From contig CM055102.1 of NCBI GenBank assembly GCA_029204225.1, positions 22,656,160 to 22,720,159 of the forward strand: 64,000 nt of DNA. The letters run 5' to 3'. Below, one piece after another: positions 1 to 12,359 of the stretch (within the stretch, counting starts at the first letter, position 1; each line of letters opens with the position of its first letter). A model generated the notes under the pieces. The model searched no databases and was not told the DNA's origin. It saw only the letters and a list, made by a program, of their open reading frames with translations. The DNA is from Diphasiastrum complanatum. Taxonomy: Eukaryota > Streptophyta > Lycopodiopsida > Lycopodiales > Lycopodiaceae. The position numbers and the translations under genes are program-made.

Positions 1-690
1 CAATTAATCACAAATAGAATCACAAGAAAGTGATTCAAACAACTGTAAGGCAGGGAGACAGAATCTTCCAAGCCTCAGATCTTTCTAAGTAAGGTGGCAA
101 AGCTTTCCACAATTCCACAATTTGCAACCTCAAGATTAGAGACTGCAAAAGCAAATGGCCACAAATCTGACTCAACAATCTGCAACCAAATGTTAGAGAT
201 GACAGAAAAAGCAATTCACAGATCCACAAACAGTGGTAACACAATGCTAATGATTCAAATTATAGATCAATAGCAATGAAGTAAAAGCAGTTTGCAGCAA
301 AGACCAAACACAGAAGTTAGAGTGGAAGGCACCAGGCAAATCAGCCTCTTCTCCTTTCCTACTCCCCTAGAGATGGACAAGGAAATCTAGCTGAGCCTAA
401 AAGGCAACAAATTCCTCCTTAGTAGGAACATTTCGTCCATGCTCCTGAACATTTGATAAGTCCTTACTAAGACAATCTTCACATGTCAAAAGGCCTTCAT
501 CATCATCGTAATCAATGATTGGCACCAAGTCTTCAATTTCAAAAAGTATTAGATCAGAGAACTCAAAAATGATGTTGGAAAGTATACAAAGGACCTCATC
601 CTCCCAGTAGTTGAAAGAGCTACAAAGATCCATAGTGGTTATGTACACATCCTCATATATTTGGGCAACTCAAAAAATGGATGAGACTGT
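1..690. other. no recognised gene
   Basis: No retroelement or host-gene motif was recognised here. An acidic 83-residue open frame on the minus strand (397-648) has no domain I know and no supporting context; it may be chance or decayed repeat sequence. Confidence 0.3.
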
Positions 691-699
691 ACATAAGAA

Positions 700-1960
700 G
701 GGTAAGGATACATGTGCTTGAACCCTATGACATGGGAGATTCATGTAAGCAAAGATGTGATCTTTGATGAGATGTGTAGATTTGATGAGGATGATGACAA
801 TGAAAGATCTGTTACCATCTTAGAGGAAGATGAATATATCGTACCATAGGAGATTAAGCACGAAGAACATGATTGGGAGGATAATGAATCGACCCATTCA
901 AGAGCCTAAGGGGACATATTTGCCAATCGGAGCCAAGAAGGTAAAACCTGTTGGTAGCAAGAGTTTGTATCAAGATACTTCTTGAGACACCTTTTCTCTA
1001 TGGAGTGTGTCACCCAAGTCAAAGGTACCAACATGTACGAAACCATCATGAATGATGCAAAAATGAATCAACCAAGGTCCATCATGCATGGTAAAGAAAG
1101 AATTCAACAAGAGATAGGAAAGCTCCTAATAAGTACCATGTAAATTATGGTCTTATGGGCGACATTATGAATTGTTATGAGCCTTTATTTTTTGAAGAAG
1201 CAATGGATCTTGAGGAATGGCAAGGGGCTATGAAAGAGGAGATGGATTCAATGCAAAGACATGGTATGTTGGATCTGGTTGATCGCACTCTTGGTAAGTA
1301 GCTCATAGATAATAAATGGGTTTACAAAAATAAGTTTCATGTAGATGGCTACAAATATGTAAGGCATGCTTGGTATTTAAGCGACTATGATAAGAATAAA
1401 GAGATCGACTATGAGGAGAAGTTTCCTGCTATAGTAGAGTGGACTATGCTACACCTAATTGTTACGATGGCATCCTATTTTGGGTGGAAGATCCACCAAA
1501 TCTACATTTTTTAATAGAATCTAGAAGAGGAAGTATATATATGGTCCAAACACAAGGCTACATTGTTGAAGGCTAGAAGATAAAGTGTGCAAGCTACAAA
1601 AGACACTTTATGGTCTTAAGCAAGCACCACAAGCGTGGTATGGACACATCAACAACAACTTTCTCTCAATTTTTTTTTTCTTTTGAAAACTGATTGTGAT
1701 CCTCATCTATATGTTTTTATGAGTGATGGGAGCATTGCTTTGTATTGTATGTTGATGATATCATTATTATTGGAAATGCGAAATAGCTCATCGATGCTTT
1801 AAAAGCTGATTTAAGTAGTTGAAAATGATGGCTCTTAATCTTATGCACTATTGCTTAGGAGTAGAGGTATGGTAGAATGAGAATGATATCAGACTTTGTC
1901 AAAGCAAGTACGTTCATGAAACCCAAAAAGATTGTTGTGTCGATAAAATTGAGTGTGAAA
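700..1960 (+). pseudogene. Ty1/copia pol remnant (integrase end to reverse transcriptase)
   Basis: A decayed copia polyprotein on the plus strand. Reading across frames, 720-900 gives the integrase C-terminal hinge ('VSKDVIFDE'). From about 1190 comes the reverse transcriptase start ('EEWQGAMKEEMDSMQ', 'NKWVYKNKF', 'YEEKFPAI'), then near 1590-1660 the copia signature 'LQKTLYGLKQAPQAWY' and near 1700-1770 'DPHLYVF' with a degraded catalytic box. 'GVEVW' and 'QSKYVHET' near 1860-1920 are the block following the active site. Several stops and frameshifts make it non-functional. No LTR could be attached to it. The family is clear; the boundaries are approximate. Confidence 0.8.
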
Positions 1961-2630
1961 TAATTTTCTCTTCACTTAGAATTGGATCTCAATATTTGAA
2001 AATTGAATCTCACTTAATACAATCACACTCAAAGCAATGATAAACCATAAAAATATGTGTTCAAGATTTTTTTTTCTATGGATAACATAAATAGAAAACC
2101 TTTCAATGTCAAGTTTCACTTTCTATTTGCTAAGAAAAACACCTTTCCATGAACTTAATAACAATATGCATTGATTTTCAACATAATGAATATTCGTCAC
2201 ATGCATAATTTTGTGCAAGTCAAACTACCCTTCAATGAGTAATAGATAGCTCATCACCATGAGATTTGGGAATATAAGTTGCTTCTTGGTAATGTTATTA
2301 TCATGATGTTTACATTGTTATGAGACTGCTAAAACCACCGGAGTGCAAAGGAGAATGTGAGTTAGTGGCATGCATGCATATTATGCACTAGGTATGAGGG
2401 CCAGGAATGCCCATGTAGACACACACATGACAGATAGGAGCCATCAACAATGGACTGGGACTCCTCATGCATCCATGCATCTAGCATGAACGGTGAGGGT
2501 TAGTACCAATTGCCACTTATCAGAGGGCATTCTATAAGATGATGCATTGGCTGGGTGGATCAGACTAGGTTTGCCTTCTCTGTGGTTATGCTGTTATTGA
2601 CAATAACCAATTTCAAGGTAACTTACAAAA
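1961..2630. other. non-coding, nothing recognised
   Basis: AT-rich sequence up to about 2300, then a stretch of more even composition (2310-2540) containing short CATGCATG runs. It may be decayed LTR, but no primer site or repeat partner was found. Confidence 0.3.
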
Positions 2631-2634
2631 CAAC

Positions 2635-4322
2635 GAGAACCTCATTGAAGACAATGACAACGGAGCTCCACAAGTCGTCGGGGCCCATACCACACAAGCC
2701 CCCATCAGTGCTAGTGTACCAGCTACTCCCACAGACTTAACGACGATGTACCAGACTCTGGGCAAATACATCCTGGAGGTGGTAGTAGCCAAAGCTATTT
2801 TGGAAAGCAGGGTACTACACCTGGCAACAAGCAACACACAACTGTGAGCGAAACTCATGAAGCTGCAGCACGAGCTAATTCTAGCTCAACAACATGAACA
2901 AGAAGGGCACCGGGAGATTGCCAAGCTACAGCAAAAGGAGGAGGGCCTCAATCTATACATCCAAAGCCTCTCCAAAGCACTGACAGAGGCCTCCACAAAG
3001 GTGCGAGAGCTTCAATCCAAAGCGTCCCAACGGCTTGCTCCACTCCAGACACAACTATAGATTTACGAAGTAGAGAATACGTGCCTGGGGGCGGAAGTCA
3101 AAGCCCTACAAAGTGAAAATCTCATCTGGTTAGCCCAACCTGCACCAGATGGAGGTGAATCTCTTTCGACGTCAGGTGCAGGTCTATAGCCAAACATTAA
3201 ATAGCTACTAGGCAGAGTTTGATAAATATCAGGCAAGCGCAACTCACGAGCTCGCCCAGGCCAAACAAGCCCTCAAGGCTTGCCAACAGTTTAATGAGAA
3301 GAAGGCATAGCCCACCGCCGTGGTGATTCCACCACCACCTGTTTTTGACGCTGCACAGGCCAATACAAGCCAGGGGACCAAAGCCAGCAGGCAACAGGGG
3401 GATTCAGTCAAGATCAAGGGTCCGAAGGCCAAGACCAAGGACCAACAGCAACGGGTGCTGAGACTCGCAACCAAGGCCAAGGCGCAAGTACCAGCCAAAG
3501 CCAAGAAGAAGGAGCAACAACATCATCCAGAGGTTTGCGCACCATATCTGCTAGTCGTGCCTTCCGAAGACCAAAGTCCGTGGAGGAGAAAATAAATGAA
3601 TTCCTATCAAAGTATCCCCACGAGTCATCAAGAGACGGTTGACAGATATCGTTTTCAGCTCAGACAATAAAGGGCAAGGAGCTGAAAGCATTACCCGCCC
3701 TCCAACCACAACTAGAATGGTGGCAACAGTTGTTTAAAAGAGACGCTACGGCCATCAGGGCCTATGTGACAAGTCTGCAACAATTACGAGTGAACATGCA
3801 CTTCCTGCCATGCACACGACGATTCAAATGGGCAGAATGCGACACCCCTCTGGACAAAATCACAATTCAAAATTTCAAATGGCCGATCATTCCATCAGAG
3901 TATAGTTGGAATACGGATGTAGATGCCAGAAGGGCTCTCACTATATTCGCAGCTAACTACTTAAGCTGCCTTGATCCAACAGTTCGCGCGGCAGCCACTT
4001 ATGCCCGAGACTTTGAGCATTTAATGGGGATAGAAACTAAATGGGACAATGCCCCCCCATATTCTTTGATCTTAATAAGACGCTAGTTTTCGACAAAGTC
4101 GAAGATCAGCCGCCAGTCGCTCGTGTGTATTACCGAGCCGTCCTTCTTGGCGATCCTTGGATGCGCAGATTCCAAGCGTGGGTTGACCAAGATTGGCTGA
4201 CAAGAGTCCACAAGTCCCTTCACACGCCCAAGGACTTGAAGAAACTGGACCGCCTCAACTTTATGGAAGACGTCACGAGCTACCTGATCCAACAAAGGTG
4301 GGCCAAGAAGACTCTTTACTAA
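2635..4322 (+). pseudogene. unidentified coiled-coil protein, broken reading frame
   Basis: A long, once-continuous plus-strand reading frame now broken by at least four stops and two frameshifts. Order: an Ala/Thr/Pro-rich N-terminus (2635-2800); a heptad-like Glu/Gln/Leu coiled coil (2857-3300, e.g. 'HREIAKLQQKEEGL', 'KALTEASTKVRELQ'), shifting frame near 3150; a proline run and a Lys/Ala-rich basic stretch (3320-3590); then a more globular C-terminal part, 3596-4080 and, after a shift, 4080-4322 ('RVYYRAVLLGDPWMRRFQAW'). I do not recognise the family. Coiled coil plus basic linker would suit a retroelement gag-like or structural protein, and it sits just upstream of LTR-like sequence, but a decayed host gene is equally possible. 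Confidence 0.4.
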
Positions 4323-4389
4323 ACCGGCAGAGTGCCGAGGGACCAGCACTACTTCAGGCCGTGGGTCCTGTTGGGGGTATTCCCAACGA

Positions 4390-5050
4390 ATTGTAAATAA
4401 ATAAAATTGACCAATAAAATGTGTTGTGAGGGCATGGCATCCTGCGTGTATAAGCCCATGGCCCAATGAGCACACAAGCTTAAGTTGTAAATAAAATAAA
4501 ATAGACCTGGGCCTTTGAATTAAAATAAAACTAGAGTCCCAAAGTCATTTTTAAACTTAGAGATTACTTTTTAGAGTCGGGTCACATGAATCTTGTGAAT
4601 TTCAATGTACTTTTTGTGGACCCTTGGATCAAATTGGGTCCAAGATGAATGGATAGGATTGATGTAAATATTAGCCAATAGGATTTTGGGGCAAGGACCT
4701 TCCCCATTTTATAAAAAGACACCATTTGTACTTTATTTTCATGCTTAATAGAGAGGAGGAGACTCTATCATTTTGAGAGCTCAAGCATCCTCATTTGCTA
4801 ATCACTCTTGCTTATGCTATTATTGTGGTGGCTTGTTATTTCCATTTCCATGCTTTTTGATTTATGCTAGTTAAGGTTTTTCCATAAGCAATGAAATTAA
4901 GCATTTGAGCTAACCTCCATCTCATCTCTCTCTCTTTCTCTCTTCTCCTTCTTCTTTCTCTTCTATTTTATCCTCTCTCTTCACCCAAAATCATGATGAA
5001 GTTAGTTAGGGGAGTAGTGTTAGGGGGGATAAAGTTAGACAAAAAGTAGA
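4390..5050 (+). repeat. LTR-like segment with TATA box
   Basis: A non-coding stretch with LTR character: a TATA-like box (TTTATAAAAAG) near 4711-4722, followed by a CT-rich leader at 4920-4980. Part of it (a GCATGGCATC...TATAAGCCCA block near 4432-4460) resembles 8772-8800, so the two look like diverged members of one LTR family. No clear primer-binding site follows. Confidence 0.4.
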
Positions 5051-5118
5051 AAACTAACTAAAAGTAGCATCTATGCATAGTTAGGTACCTATCCAGTGAA
5101 CTAACACTTGTTGACAGG

Positions 5119-6322
5119 TGGGAGGGCTATACTACGCAAGATCTTCGACCCTACACTTGTGTTATTGCTAACCAAGTTGGATGTGTTGCAAGGGAGCAAA
5201 TACCTATTCAAAAGGTTTGGCATAAAAGGATAGGACACCTCAACTTCAAGTCAATGGAGGTAATGGCTAGGAAGAAGATTGTGATAGGTCTTCCAAGTTT
5301 CTTAAGTGGCATCAAACATGTTTGTGAGTCTTGTGCTTTGTCTAAGTCACATAGACTACCTTATACTAGATCTATATATAGATCTACAAAGCCTTTTCAA
5401 CTTGTACATTCGGATGTTCATGAATTTACTATAATTTGCAATAGTGGAGCTGATAATTTTAGTAGATTTTGTCGGATCTATCTACTATAGAGCAAGGACG
5501 AAGTGTATGATGTCTTTATCAAGTTCAAGAATGCAAGGGAGAACCAATTTCCACAAGGATCAAGTACTTAAGGAGTGACAATGGTGGTGAGTACATATCT
5601 ACCAAGTTCAAGGCTTTTTGTGATGAGCATGGGATCAAGAGGGAGTATAGAACATCAAGGACCCCACAAAATGGAGTGGCCGAAAGGAAGAATAGGACTT
5701 TATGTGAAAGTGCTAAAGCTATGAGGTTAAGTGCTAATCTTGACAAACCATTTTGGGATCAAGTTTTGTTATGTGTCAATTTCTTGTGCAATAGGTGGCC
5801 GAGTGCTATTTTGGATGGAAGGACACCTTTTGAGATGCTATTCAAGAGGAGGCCGAGTGTCAACTTTCTAAGAACCTTTGGATGCACATGCTATGTCAAC
5901 ATTACTCTTGATGATAGGACCAAGGAGGATCCATATTCAAGAAGAGGTATTTTTGTTGGATAGAGTGAGGTGAGTAAAGCCTACAAGATTTACATTCCTT
6001 CTACTAACAAAGTGATTGATGGTAGAGATGTCATTTTTAATGAGGGGTACATTCCAAAGGTGTCTTCAAGCATGATTGATAAAGATGTGGATGGATCTAA
6101 CATTCTTGATGTTGATGAAAAGGATCCTACTTTGGATGGTGATGATGATGGACCTTCATCAAGTCAAAAGCCAAGGAGAACATCAAGAGGAAGACAAGTA
6201 CCTTCAAGGATCACATATGATCAAAAGGGTAAGCAAGTAGTTTCTGTAAATAATATTGCTTTTCTAACTTCTTTGGATGAACCTACAAGTGTAGATCAAT
6301 CAAAGAAAGAAGATGGAGTATA
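5119..6322 (+). pseudogene. Ty1/copia integrase fragment
   Basis: Plus-strand copia pol piece. It opens with the GAG-pre-integrase zinc-binding block ('VWHKRIGHLNFKSM', then 'CESCALSKSHRLPY', 5216-5360). The integrase core follows: 'LVHSDVH' (first catalytic Asp region), a frameshift near 5490-5530, 'LRSDNGGEY' (second Asp region), 'TPQNGVAERKNRTL' with the catalytic Glu (5650-5702), 'FGCTCYVNI' and the 'GRDVIFNEGYIP' hinge. A TAG stop at 5961 interrupts the hinge. The frame runs to a TAA near 6320 before any reverse transcriptase. Its sequence is nearly that of the integrase interrupted at 10375/14372, so both belong to one family. Confidence 0.88.
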
Positions 6323-8320
6323 ATCACAACATACTATTCAGGAAATATAAGAATCATTCTGAAATCTTTTCCACAAGGAAAATCACTAGATTCCAAGAAT
6401 ATTCTTCCAATCCAATTTTTAAACAAATTATGACTTCCAAATTCTACAATCAAGAAAGTAATTAAAGACCATTATAATATTTGTCTTTAACAGCATAAAC
6501 TATATACAATCTCCTTTAACAATATCTAGAGATTACAAATTCCTGCTGAATTCCAACTAATTCAGTTTACCATCCTTGGAACCACTAGGATCTGGTATCC
6601 AATTGAGCTCTCTGGGATACAATCACTAATGTGTTAAGTCTATTCCTCAACTGAGAAATACTCATCCAAGAATTCAGTATCCTACGCACACAATTTTCTG
6701 ATGAATCCAAATGACTCATAAATTATGTGTCTTACAAGCAATACACACGAAACAAACAGTTTCCGGTGAAGTCTCTTCACACTGTCCGTTTTACCAATTA
6801 GCTTCCATAGGAGTAAGTCAACTACTCAAGTTAATTGCTCATGATTTAGAAATCTTAAACGTCTAGGTGAAGAATTCAATTATACTAGAATAATGCCACA
6901 TTTAGATCCATATCCAAATCACTCTTAAGTTAACCCATAGATCTATCAGAATCGATCTATTAACTTTGCAAGTAATTGTCAAAACAATACTACTTGATCA
7001 TATGTCTATGTTCAACGACTAGGTTAAGTGCACCAAAACCTTAGTAACCAAGAATACATAGTAGATCCAAACAAGATTAATCGTGCACATATGAGAATAA
7101 TCTCACTATGACCCAATACATAACCACATATGTCCTTATCTGGCAGATTTCTCCAAAATTCGTGTATGTTACTCACATATATCACTGAGAATCTTGTAAC
7201 TCAGCTACAGAAGATTCTATTTCTCTTGAGTAAATAACAAATCTGGGAAATCTCTGAAGTGAATAATTCCACATCACAAGTTTTCCAACCATCAAACTTT
7301 TATCAACAAAATTCCTTCAACCAATCAACCTACTTCAGATCTTAGTGCACAAATCAAGATTAGGCTGACTTATACAGACATCTTTGGACATAAGGTTAAG
7401 ATTAAAGCTTTATTCCTCTGATCCAATCCATAACTATATGGTACTTGGTAGCCAATTAGTGAACCTTAATTTAATCTTTACTAGTACTTCTCATATTCAT
7501 GAATATCTCGCAACTCAAAACTCCCAAAACTACTCTAGTTCCAGATTATTAAAACAATCACTAGAGATTTCTTCTATTCCACTGGATACTTCCACCATTG
7601 CACACAAACTGGATTCCACAAAAGAAATCTATGTAACTAATTGATCCCATGAAAGACTTATTCCTATCATTTTCTTCTCTCAAAATTAAGAGAAATTTTT
7701 CAATTAAAAAGTTCCCAGAAGACAACGTATAAGATATCAAAGATTCAAAAAAGTCAATAATGAGTATCCAATACTATTACAAACTAGACTTTTTCCTTAA
7801 AATCATAAAATATCTTATCCCGAGTGATAGAAACATTACTATCAATAATCAACTATCACATAGAGATAATCATTTGAAAGACTGATTTCCACTTAATCAA
7901 TTGAAAATATCAATTGATTCTGAGCTACATTCATAAACTGAAATGGAAGTATGAATTCATATAGCTTTAACAGTCATTCAGAACCTAGTTCTGCACTAGA
8001 AGGAATTATATGAATCTCAATCCAATTGTCTTGTATTTAAGATATTTCAAAAAAGTAGAGGTTTAAATTAAAAGAGAAATAGCTTTTAACGGTTTCCGAT
8101 TTGGAATTTATGAAATACCATTTAGGGATCTGGATCTATATCTCACAACCTCTCCAAATACCCTAAACAAAATTAACCAATGGTTTCAACTGTTAGCATT
8201 ACCAATAATGTAAATATTAACCACTAGTCTACAAATCATTCTCACACAAGAATTTTCTGTTTGAAATCACTGATGTCCCATACCATCAATTTTCTCTCCA
8301 AAAACATTCTTTGCTTTTAG
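6323..8320. other. AT-rich stretch, probably decayed retroelement
   Basis: About 2 kb of AT-rich sequence without a convincing gene. It directly follows, on the minus strand, the gypsy reverse transcriptase at 8330-8650, so it may hold the remainder of that pol. Individual short similarities were too weak to call. A plus-strand open frame at 7384-7644 has no recognisable motif. Confidence 0.3.
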
Positions 8321-8329
8321 ATCTGCTCT

Positions 8330-8650
8330 TCAGAAAATAAAAAAAGATTATTTGACCAACCCCAACATAGGATCCGATCTTCAACCATTTCTAGAAAAAT
8401 AGCTCCTATTGAGTTCTCCAATTCTTCAAGTTTTTCACAGTAGATGACAATATCATCTAAGAATACCACTAGGCATTGACACCGGTATGGGCGAGAAATC
8501 TCATTCATAAACGGTTGAAATAAATCCAGGCGTATTCATCGAAAACCAAAAGGAACCATTTAGAATTCAATTTAATTGAAGTATAACCAATAGATATCCA
8601 ATATCTATGTCCGAAATGGTACAAGGAATATAATTCTTTCAAAAAGATCT
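8330..8650 (-). pseudogene. Ty3/gypsy reverse transcriptase fragment
   Basis: On the minus strand a short gypsy RT core is readable. 'MVPFGFR' near 8540-8560 stands for the usual MPFGL block. It is followed by 'PFMNEISR' and 'CLVVFLDDIVIYCEKLEEL' (8430-8490), which contains the two catalytic aspartates of the F-x-D-D box. Upstream 'WISIGYTSIKLNSK' fits the DLR..YHQI..D block only loosely. Surrounding frames are full of stops. Residual, non-functional. Confidence 0.65.
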
Positions 8651-8699
8651 GTGGGGGCCAGAATACAAGGCCTAGGGGGCATTTCAATGGAGCTCGGGA

Positions 8700-9515
8700 G
8701 AACGGAGGAGAGTAGTAGCTTACATGGAAGAAGGCAATGTAAATATCAATTTTGTGTACCTGATGGCCCAAGCATGGCATCATGTGCGTATAAGCCCATC
8801 TTGAAAAGACGTTAGTAGATAAGTTGCATTAGGCTCCAAGTATGGCACCGTACATGCATAAGTCCAACTTGTGGTGCCATTAGTCACTAGGGAACAAGAG
8901 ACCAACTTTTGCAAGTCCCAAGGTTTAAACTTAGAGCTAAAAAAGTATGCAAAAGTCAATGTCAAGATTCTAAAAAAAGAACTTACATTCAATATTGAGA
9001 CTTGAAATTCCTAGTCCCCATAAGTGTGGAAAGGACACTCCACAAGCTTCTATAAAGAGAAGCCTTTTTATGTAATTTCGATCCTTAATGCAAGAGATCT
9101 AAGTGCTACCATTTTGGGTTTACTTGTGCTAATTTTGGTGTGGCTTTATGCTTATTTCTTTTGTTTCTAAGTTCTTGCTATTTTAGCCCATGTTAGCATA
9201 TGTGCTTAGTCATTGTGTGTTTCTAATTTAGTGGAGCTTTTTAGAGAGTTTGTGAAAAGTGTATGAGTGAGTAGAGAGGGAAGAGAGAGAGAGAGAGGAG
9301 AAGGTGTGGAAGAGTGTGTTAGAGTTAGTGTGGTTTTGGTTTTAAAGATAGTACTATTTGGTTTTAGTTGTGTTTTCAAGGCATCTTGCTTGCAAGTAGA
9401 AATAGTGTTAACCCTTTTGTTTCGCATGCATCTTCAAGGCTCCTAGGTTCGAGCCCTACTTCCTGTGCTATAAACAACTTAGGAAGAGAAGGTGGAACCC
9501 TTCAACTTGACAACA
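8700..9515 (+). repeat. LTR-like segment ending at a tRNA-Asp primer site
   Basis: Non-coding sequence shortly upstream of a primer-binding site, as expected of a 5' LTR on the plus strand. It shares blocks with 4421-4460 (GCATGGCATC...TATAAGCCCA). A purine-rich GA stretch lies at 9250-9300. The left end was not determined. Confidence 0.45.
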
Positions 9516-9516
9516 T

Positions 9517-9534
9517 TGGCGTCGTTGCCGGGGA
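9517..9534 (+). promoter_or_regulatory. retrotransposon primer-binding site, tRNA-Asp type
   Basis: TGGCGTCGTTGCCGGGGA is complementary to the 3' end of plant tRNA-Asp with one mismatch (the usual form has C at the sixth base). This primer is typical of several plant Ty3/gypsy lineages. It marks the LTR/internal boundary. Only about 100 bp of internal sequence survives before another LTR begins. Confidence 0.7.
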
Positions 9535-9638
9535 GCCAAATGCTTGCTAACTTTTGTTGTTTTCATTTTTTTTTTACTTGCTTTGTTGTAGGGACTGGTC
9601 ACTAGCTTTTAGTGGTTACTTTGCAAATTTTTTATGAC

Positions 9639-10128
9639 TGTTATTGTTATGGCCATATTCGGTTAAGGTTAAGGACTTATGAAAGTCCTAATATGGTAGA
9701 CCGGCCCTCTAGTTGTTCAAGATTATTGGTCATGCCGTGATTTAATTCCATGTCAAGGCCTGTTTGTGACTAATTACCTTGAGAGGACCCAGACACTCTA
9801 ATTGAGACATATGGAGTATTGCATGTCTGTGTGACGGATATAGACAGGAGGACTGCATGAAGATATGTGATCTATTTATAGTTGACCTGCATTGGGGTTG
9901 CATGGTTTCATGCACATGAGTCTACTCTCTATATAATGAGCTGGGGATTCTCCCGTCGACATATTGGATTAGGTTACTAGTTTCTCTATTCTCCTCTTGT
10001 TTCACATGGCATGGCTTGGGGGCTAGATCCAGGTTTGATCTAGGATTGGTTGGGCAATTTGGCTCCATAGTCTCTCTTATTGTGTTCTCTTATCCTCATC
10101 TTAGAGGCAATCCTTTAGGGTTATTACA
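9639..10128 (+). repeat. 5' LTR of the outer copia element
   Basis: Begins TGTTATTG, ends TTATTACA, has a TATA-like CTATATAATG box near 9932, and is followed within two bases by an initiator-tRNA-Met primer site. This is a copia-style LTR of about 490 bp. The partner 3' LTR was not found in the window. Confidence 0.7.
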
Positions 10129-10129
10129 T

Positions 10130-10141
10130 TGGTATCAGAGC
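10130..10141 (+). promoter_or_regulatory. primer-binding site, tRNA-iMet type
   Basis: TGGTATCAGAGC is the standard plant retrotransposon primer site complementary to initiator methionine tRNA. It belongs to the LTR at 9639-10128. Confidence 0.85.
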
Positions 10142-10370
10142 CCGGCTAAGATGCGGTCTTGGATGGGATAGAGACAAGCTCTACATCGATTTTGGAAGTG
10201 GGAAGCACTTGGATTGGCATCTCAGAATTGAGTGCTGATGTTTTCAAGAGAAGTTCGAATATGGATTTCATAATTCCTGTATAAGGCATACTTTTCGAAA
10301 TTGTTAGTAGAGTGCTCTTCTACATGTTCTATTTTGACAAAGATGCTGGAATTTAAATGGAGTGGCTGAA

Positions 10371-10375
10371 AGGAC
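10371..10375 (+). repeat. target-site duplication AGGAC (left)
   Basis: AGGAC immediately left of the inner 5' LTR, repeated at 14372-14376 immediately right of its 3' LTR. A 5-bp duplication is the normal copia integration footprint. Confidence 0.9.
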
Positions 10376-11065
10376 TATGAAAAATTGCCTACATTGGCAA
10401 ATCTAGCCATGTAGAATATTGTACATTTTGTCAATATTGTTTGTTGGTTACTTGAATGCCAAAGTGCCACTTGTACATACACACCTAAAGTAGGTTACCA
10501 CGAGTCAAGAGGAGTGGTTGTGTCTATTTGGTAGTGATTCCTACTTTGTAGGATCTAGACCATGATTTATGATGAGATTTGTACCTACCACGCACCTACC
10601 AAACATGACTCTTGGATCTAGGCTAGGGTTTTTACATTAGGGCCAGAAAGTGGAGTCTACTTCCTTATTACATGCTGGATTTTCACCTAACTTTGCAAAG
10701 GAAGTGTGTTTTACTATGTATTCCCATTCTCCATAGTGAGAAGATAGAAACTTTTTGGAGCCTCAAGGAGAAACTCGAGTTTCCTCTCATTGTATGGTGA
10801 TTACTCTTGATTTCCAATGAAACCCAGCTTTGGCACTTTGTAAACACTGTCTACAGGCCGTACGACAGCCTTATTTCCACACGCGTGGATTTGGATTATA
10901 CTATTTGATCAATGTTTTGATTGTCTCTACTTGTTTCCTATCAAGCTGCTAAACTAGATCTTGTTTTCTGATGACTAGTTTCTGATAGATTGTTTAATAA
11001 GCATACAACCACCTTGTGAATCATTCAAAGATCCATTTACGGTCCTTAGTATTGTACTTTTTACA
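10376..11065 (+). repeat. 5' LTR of inner copia element
   Basis: 690 bp, direct repeat of 13681-14371. The expected TG start is mutated to TA here, while the 3' copy keeps TGTGAAAA. Ends ...TTTTTACA directly before the primer site. Confidence 0.93.
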
Positions 11066-11077
11066 TGGTATCAGAGC
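11066..11077 (+). promoter_or_regulatory. primer-binding site, tRNA-iMet type
   Basis: TGGTATCAGAGC directly abuts the 5' LTR of the inner copia element. Confidence 0.9.
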
Positions 11078-11699
11078 CAAGTACAAGGCCATTGATCTGT
11101 GTTTGAATCTAATCCAGTTTTAGTAGGTTTGGGTGCAAAAAGCTAGTATTGGAAGGGCGAGCTGGTATCCAGGCTTTGGTGAGAGGATTTGATCCCAAAC
11201 TTTTTCAAGATCAAAATCCGTACTGTTTACATGTGTGGGCATCTCTGAACCAGCATTTAATGCCCCATATTCATTGGATCATAGAAAATTCATCTGGTGT
11301 CAATTTGATGTAATTTTTGGTGCAAATCCTAGGATAAGCTCCAAGATCACTTGCCATTGATTAGTTTTGAATTTGTTTCATGAAAACTAATTAATATAGG
11401 CTGATTTCAGACCTTAAAGTGGAAACCAGGTCTTGAAAGTACATCAAAGTTAATGAGAGAGAGAGAATCAGTTTTTGTCCAAGAATAGCCAAGATTGGCA
11501 AGATTTGCTTGAGTGTAGTTTTCATCTCATCTTATTTTCATTCGAGCTTTGTGAGGGAGTGATAGAACTATGATTACAAATCCATCTGTTGGATTAGAAG
11601 TCAACATTTGAGTGAAACACTGCAAGTTAGAAACCTTTGTGAGTTTCAGGTCCAAACAAATCCATATGTTGTGTGTAGAATCTTGCTAGTAAGATAAGA

Positions 11700-12352
11700 T
11701 CAGTGGGAGCCTACCTTCTAGAAGCTAGTGAGAGGTTAAATTCTACCAATTATGTTATTTGGAAAGTGAGGATGGAGTTACTAATGGTGCTCCAGGATCT
11801 TTATGAGTTTCTAATAGATGATGAAGATGAACCTCTAGGTGCATAGGAATTAGTGAGATACAAGAAGAGGTCTAGGCTTGCACTTCACTGTATTAAGATG
11901 AATGTAAGCAATGATCTTTTAAGGGAAGTATCATCATGTAAGAGTTCTAAAGAGGCTTGGGAATCTTTAAAATCTATCTATGAGTCTAGTAACACTTCGA
12001 GGGTTCTCATGCCTAGGAATCAGATTCTACAAAGCATGAAGAGGACTGATGAGAGTGCACAAGATTATGTGCTAAAAATCAAGTCTCTCAATAGGGAGTT
12101 AGCTTCCATTGGAGAGAAGATTCAAGATAGTGAGCTTGTTCAGATTGTCCTCAATGGTCTAGGGAGTGGCTTTACAAATTTTGTCCAAAGCTTTGCAATC
12201 CAAGACACTTTGCCTACTATAGAAAAGCTACACAGTGTATTAGTAGCTGAAGAGTGTAGGATGTTGCATACCAATGCAAGAATGAATGCTATTTCTTTGC
12301 AGGATGGTGATGAGAAAGCTAATTTCTCACTCAAAAGCAAGAAGAAGACCAA
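11700..12352 (+). pseudogene. copia gag (UBN2-type), truncated
   Basis: Gag of the inner element. The frame begins 'LNSTNYVIWKVRMELLM' (about 11735-11785), the usual copia 'NY..W...M..LL' opening. A TAG near 11843 follows 'DEPLGA', then a 183-residue open stretch from 11853 contains 'CKSSKEAWESLKSIYES' and 'LKIKSLNRELASIGEKIQDSE', the UBN2 helical capsid-like domain. It ends in a Lys-rich run with no CCHC zinc knuckle, where the internal deletion joins it out of frame to reverse transcriptase. Gag packages the element RNA in cytoplasmic particles; this copy could not form a normal Gag-Pol. Confidence 0.85.
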
Positions 12353-12359
12353 TGATATG

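Noticed and set aside
4083-4475. 130-residue open frame on the minus strand
   Set aside because: It lies opposite the plus-strand reading frame that continues the coiled-coil protein and shows no domain.
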